From assembly GCA_900551945.1 (NCBI GenBank), contig URYE01000063.1:1-17175 (forward strand): a stretch of DNA of 17,175 bases. Direction: 5' to 3'. Below are positions 16,126 through 17,175 of the stretch, in pieces. A model generated the notes under the pieces. The model saw nothing but the letters and a program-made list of their open reading frames with translations, searched no databases and was not told the origin of the DNA. A program made the position numbers and the translations under genes. The DNA is from an uncultured Eubacterium sp. Its GTDB lineage: Bacteria > Bacillota > Clostridia > Lachnospirales > Lachnospiraceae. The stretch's first letter is position 1; each line of letters opens with the position of its first letter.

Positions 16126-17136
16126 ATGTTTGCACATTTATATAAATTCTTATGGACAATAAAAAATAAAAATTACATTTTATGGACTCTTACATTTCCT
16201 ATAATTCTTGCCACACTTTTTTATATAGGTTTTGGTGGTCTTATGAATGGAAATGAAAACAAATTTAACACTATTAATGTAGCATTAGTTACTAATAATA
16301 CCAACGAACAATTTATAGAAATCATTAAAAGTCTTGATGATGATAACGAAAATAATTCAACTAAACTTTTTAATATTTCTTATTGTGACAATGAAGACAA
16401 CGCCTTAGACTTATTAAAAAATGGAGATGTTAAAGTTATTATTTATGAAGCTACTACACCTTTTGCAAAGTGTCTTGAAAATGGTATAAACAAAAGTATT
16501 ACACAAAGTTTTTTAAATGAATATATTACACAAGCTGAAATCATTAAAGATGTATTCATTAATCATCCAGAAAAGTTACAAGCCACAATTGATACACTTT
16601 CTAAAAATGTTACTTATGGAAAGCAAATATCTCTTGCAAAAGGAGATTTTGACCCTTATATTCAATATTTTTATGCTTTAATAGCAATGGTGTGTTTATA
16701 TGCTTCACACTCTGGAGCTTCTTGTGTAAATGAAATACAAGCTAATAAGTCTGAGGTAGGAATACGATGTAATATTTCTCCCATACATAAATTTAAACTA
16801 TTACTTACTAATTTTTTAGTAGTTATAAATGTATGCTTTTTAGCATTTATATTGCTTGTGCTTTATATTCAATTTGTGCTTAAAATTAACATTGGTTCAA
16901 GAATTCCATTTATTTTATTAACGGGACTAGTTGGTGATATTATAGGTGCTTCTTCTGGAATGTTAATTGCAATATTAGCCAAAAATGCAAATATTCAGTT
17001 TGCCTTAACAACGGGATACAGCCTTATATGTTGTTTTTTCAGTGGTCTTATGATTGGCAATATGAAAGATATTATTGAACCTGACTACTCTTCACAGCAA
17101 GCTGTGGAGGTTCTAACTGATGATATTTTGCAGTAA
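16126..17136 (+). CDS. ABC-2 type permease, probably frameshifted near its C-terminus
   Basis: The 336-residue product pairs with the ATPase just upstream and starts after a perfect AGGAGG. It has one helix at about 19-38, a soluble loop of about 140 residues, and helices at about 179-197, 225-250, 260-285 and 290-310, the usual ABC-2 order. The sixth helix is missing. At the end, VLTDDILQ and stop replace the expected continuation. If one base is restored near 17122, the frame continues as LTDAYFAVIVHHF, similar to the LITDAFY segment common in this family, and stays open to the window edge. A one-base deletion is therefore likely, though the window ends 39 bases later. As written, the product would probably be inactive or shortened. 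Confidence 0.82.
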   Translation: MFAHLYKFLWTIKNKNYILWTLTFPIILATLFYIGFGGLMNGNENKFNTINVALVTNNTNEQFIEIIKSLDDDNENNSTKLFNISYCDNEDNALDLLKNGDVKVIIYEATTPFAKCLENGINKSITQSFLNEYITQAEIIKDVFINHPEKLQATIDTLSKNVTYGKQISLAKGDFDPYIQYFYALIAMVCLYASHSGASCVNEIQANKSEVGIRCNISPIHKFKLLLTNFLVVINVCFLAFILLVLYIQFVLKINIGSRIPFILLTGLVGDIIGASSGMLIAILAKNANIQFALTTGYSLICCFFSGLMIGNMKDIIEPDYSSQQAVEVLTDDILQ

Positions 17137-17175
17137 TCGTACATCATTTTCAGACTTTGGATATACTGTCTTTCT

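Overview
The window is low-GC DNA from an anaerobic Firmicute (Bacillota). A Lachnospiraceae-like Clostridium relative is the best guess, based on the long single-chain clostridial PurL, a FapA/DUF342 protein outside any flagellar context, a DUF2974 hydrolase and a type I-B CRISPR-Cas locus. No rRNA, tRNA or CRISPR array is visible. The species assignment is inference. Nearly every gene is on the minus strand; only the ABC transporter pair at the right end is on the plus strand.

Left end (1-2060): the start of a type I-B CRISPR-Cas operon, transcribed leftwards. cas6 comes first, then a 359-bp gap, then the N-terminal 222 codons of a Cas8b protein that runs off the window. The rest of the system (cas7, cas5, cas3, adaptation genes, array) would lie to the left. 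The non-coding gap between cas6 and cas8b is where creTA RNA toxin-antitoxin modules sit in some type I-B loci.

Middle left (2063-7740): a VanZ-family membrane protein with a clear terminator, an unrecognised four-helix membrane protein with its own promoter, and purL (FGAM synthase) with a terminator, a perfect Shine-Dalgarno and a leader of about 200 nt.

Middle right (7903-12535): an operon-like run of four genes, read leftwards: a protein built of 26-residue repeats, a FapA/DUF342 beta-helix protein, an aspartoacylase/succinylglutamate-desuccinylase-like metalloenzyme, and a paralogue of it that has lost two zinc ligands and the catalytic glutamate. A 155-bp near-perfect palindrome (MITE-like) sits just after the last stop codon.

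Right end (12649-17175): a DUF2974 alpha/beta hydrolase, then a two-component system in which both genes are broken. The histidine kinase lacks its phosphoacceptor domain and the response regulator lacks most of its receiver domain. A divergent ABC-2 transporter follows, with an intact ATPase and a permease that seems frameshifted before its last helix. This region looks like a decaying kinase/regulator/ABC exporter module.
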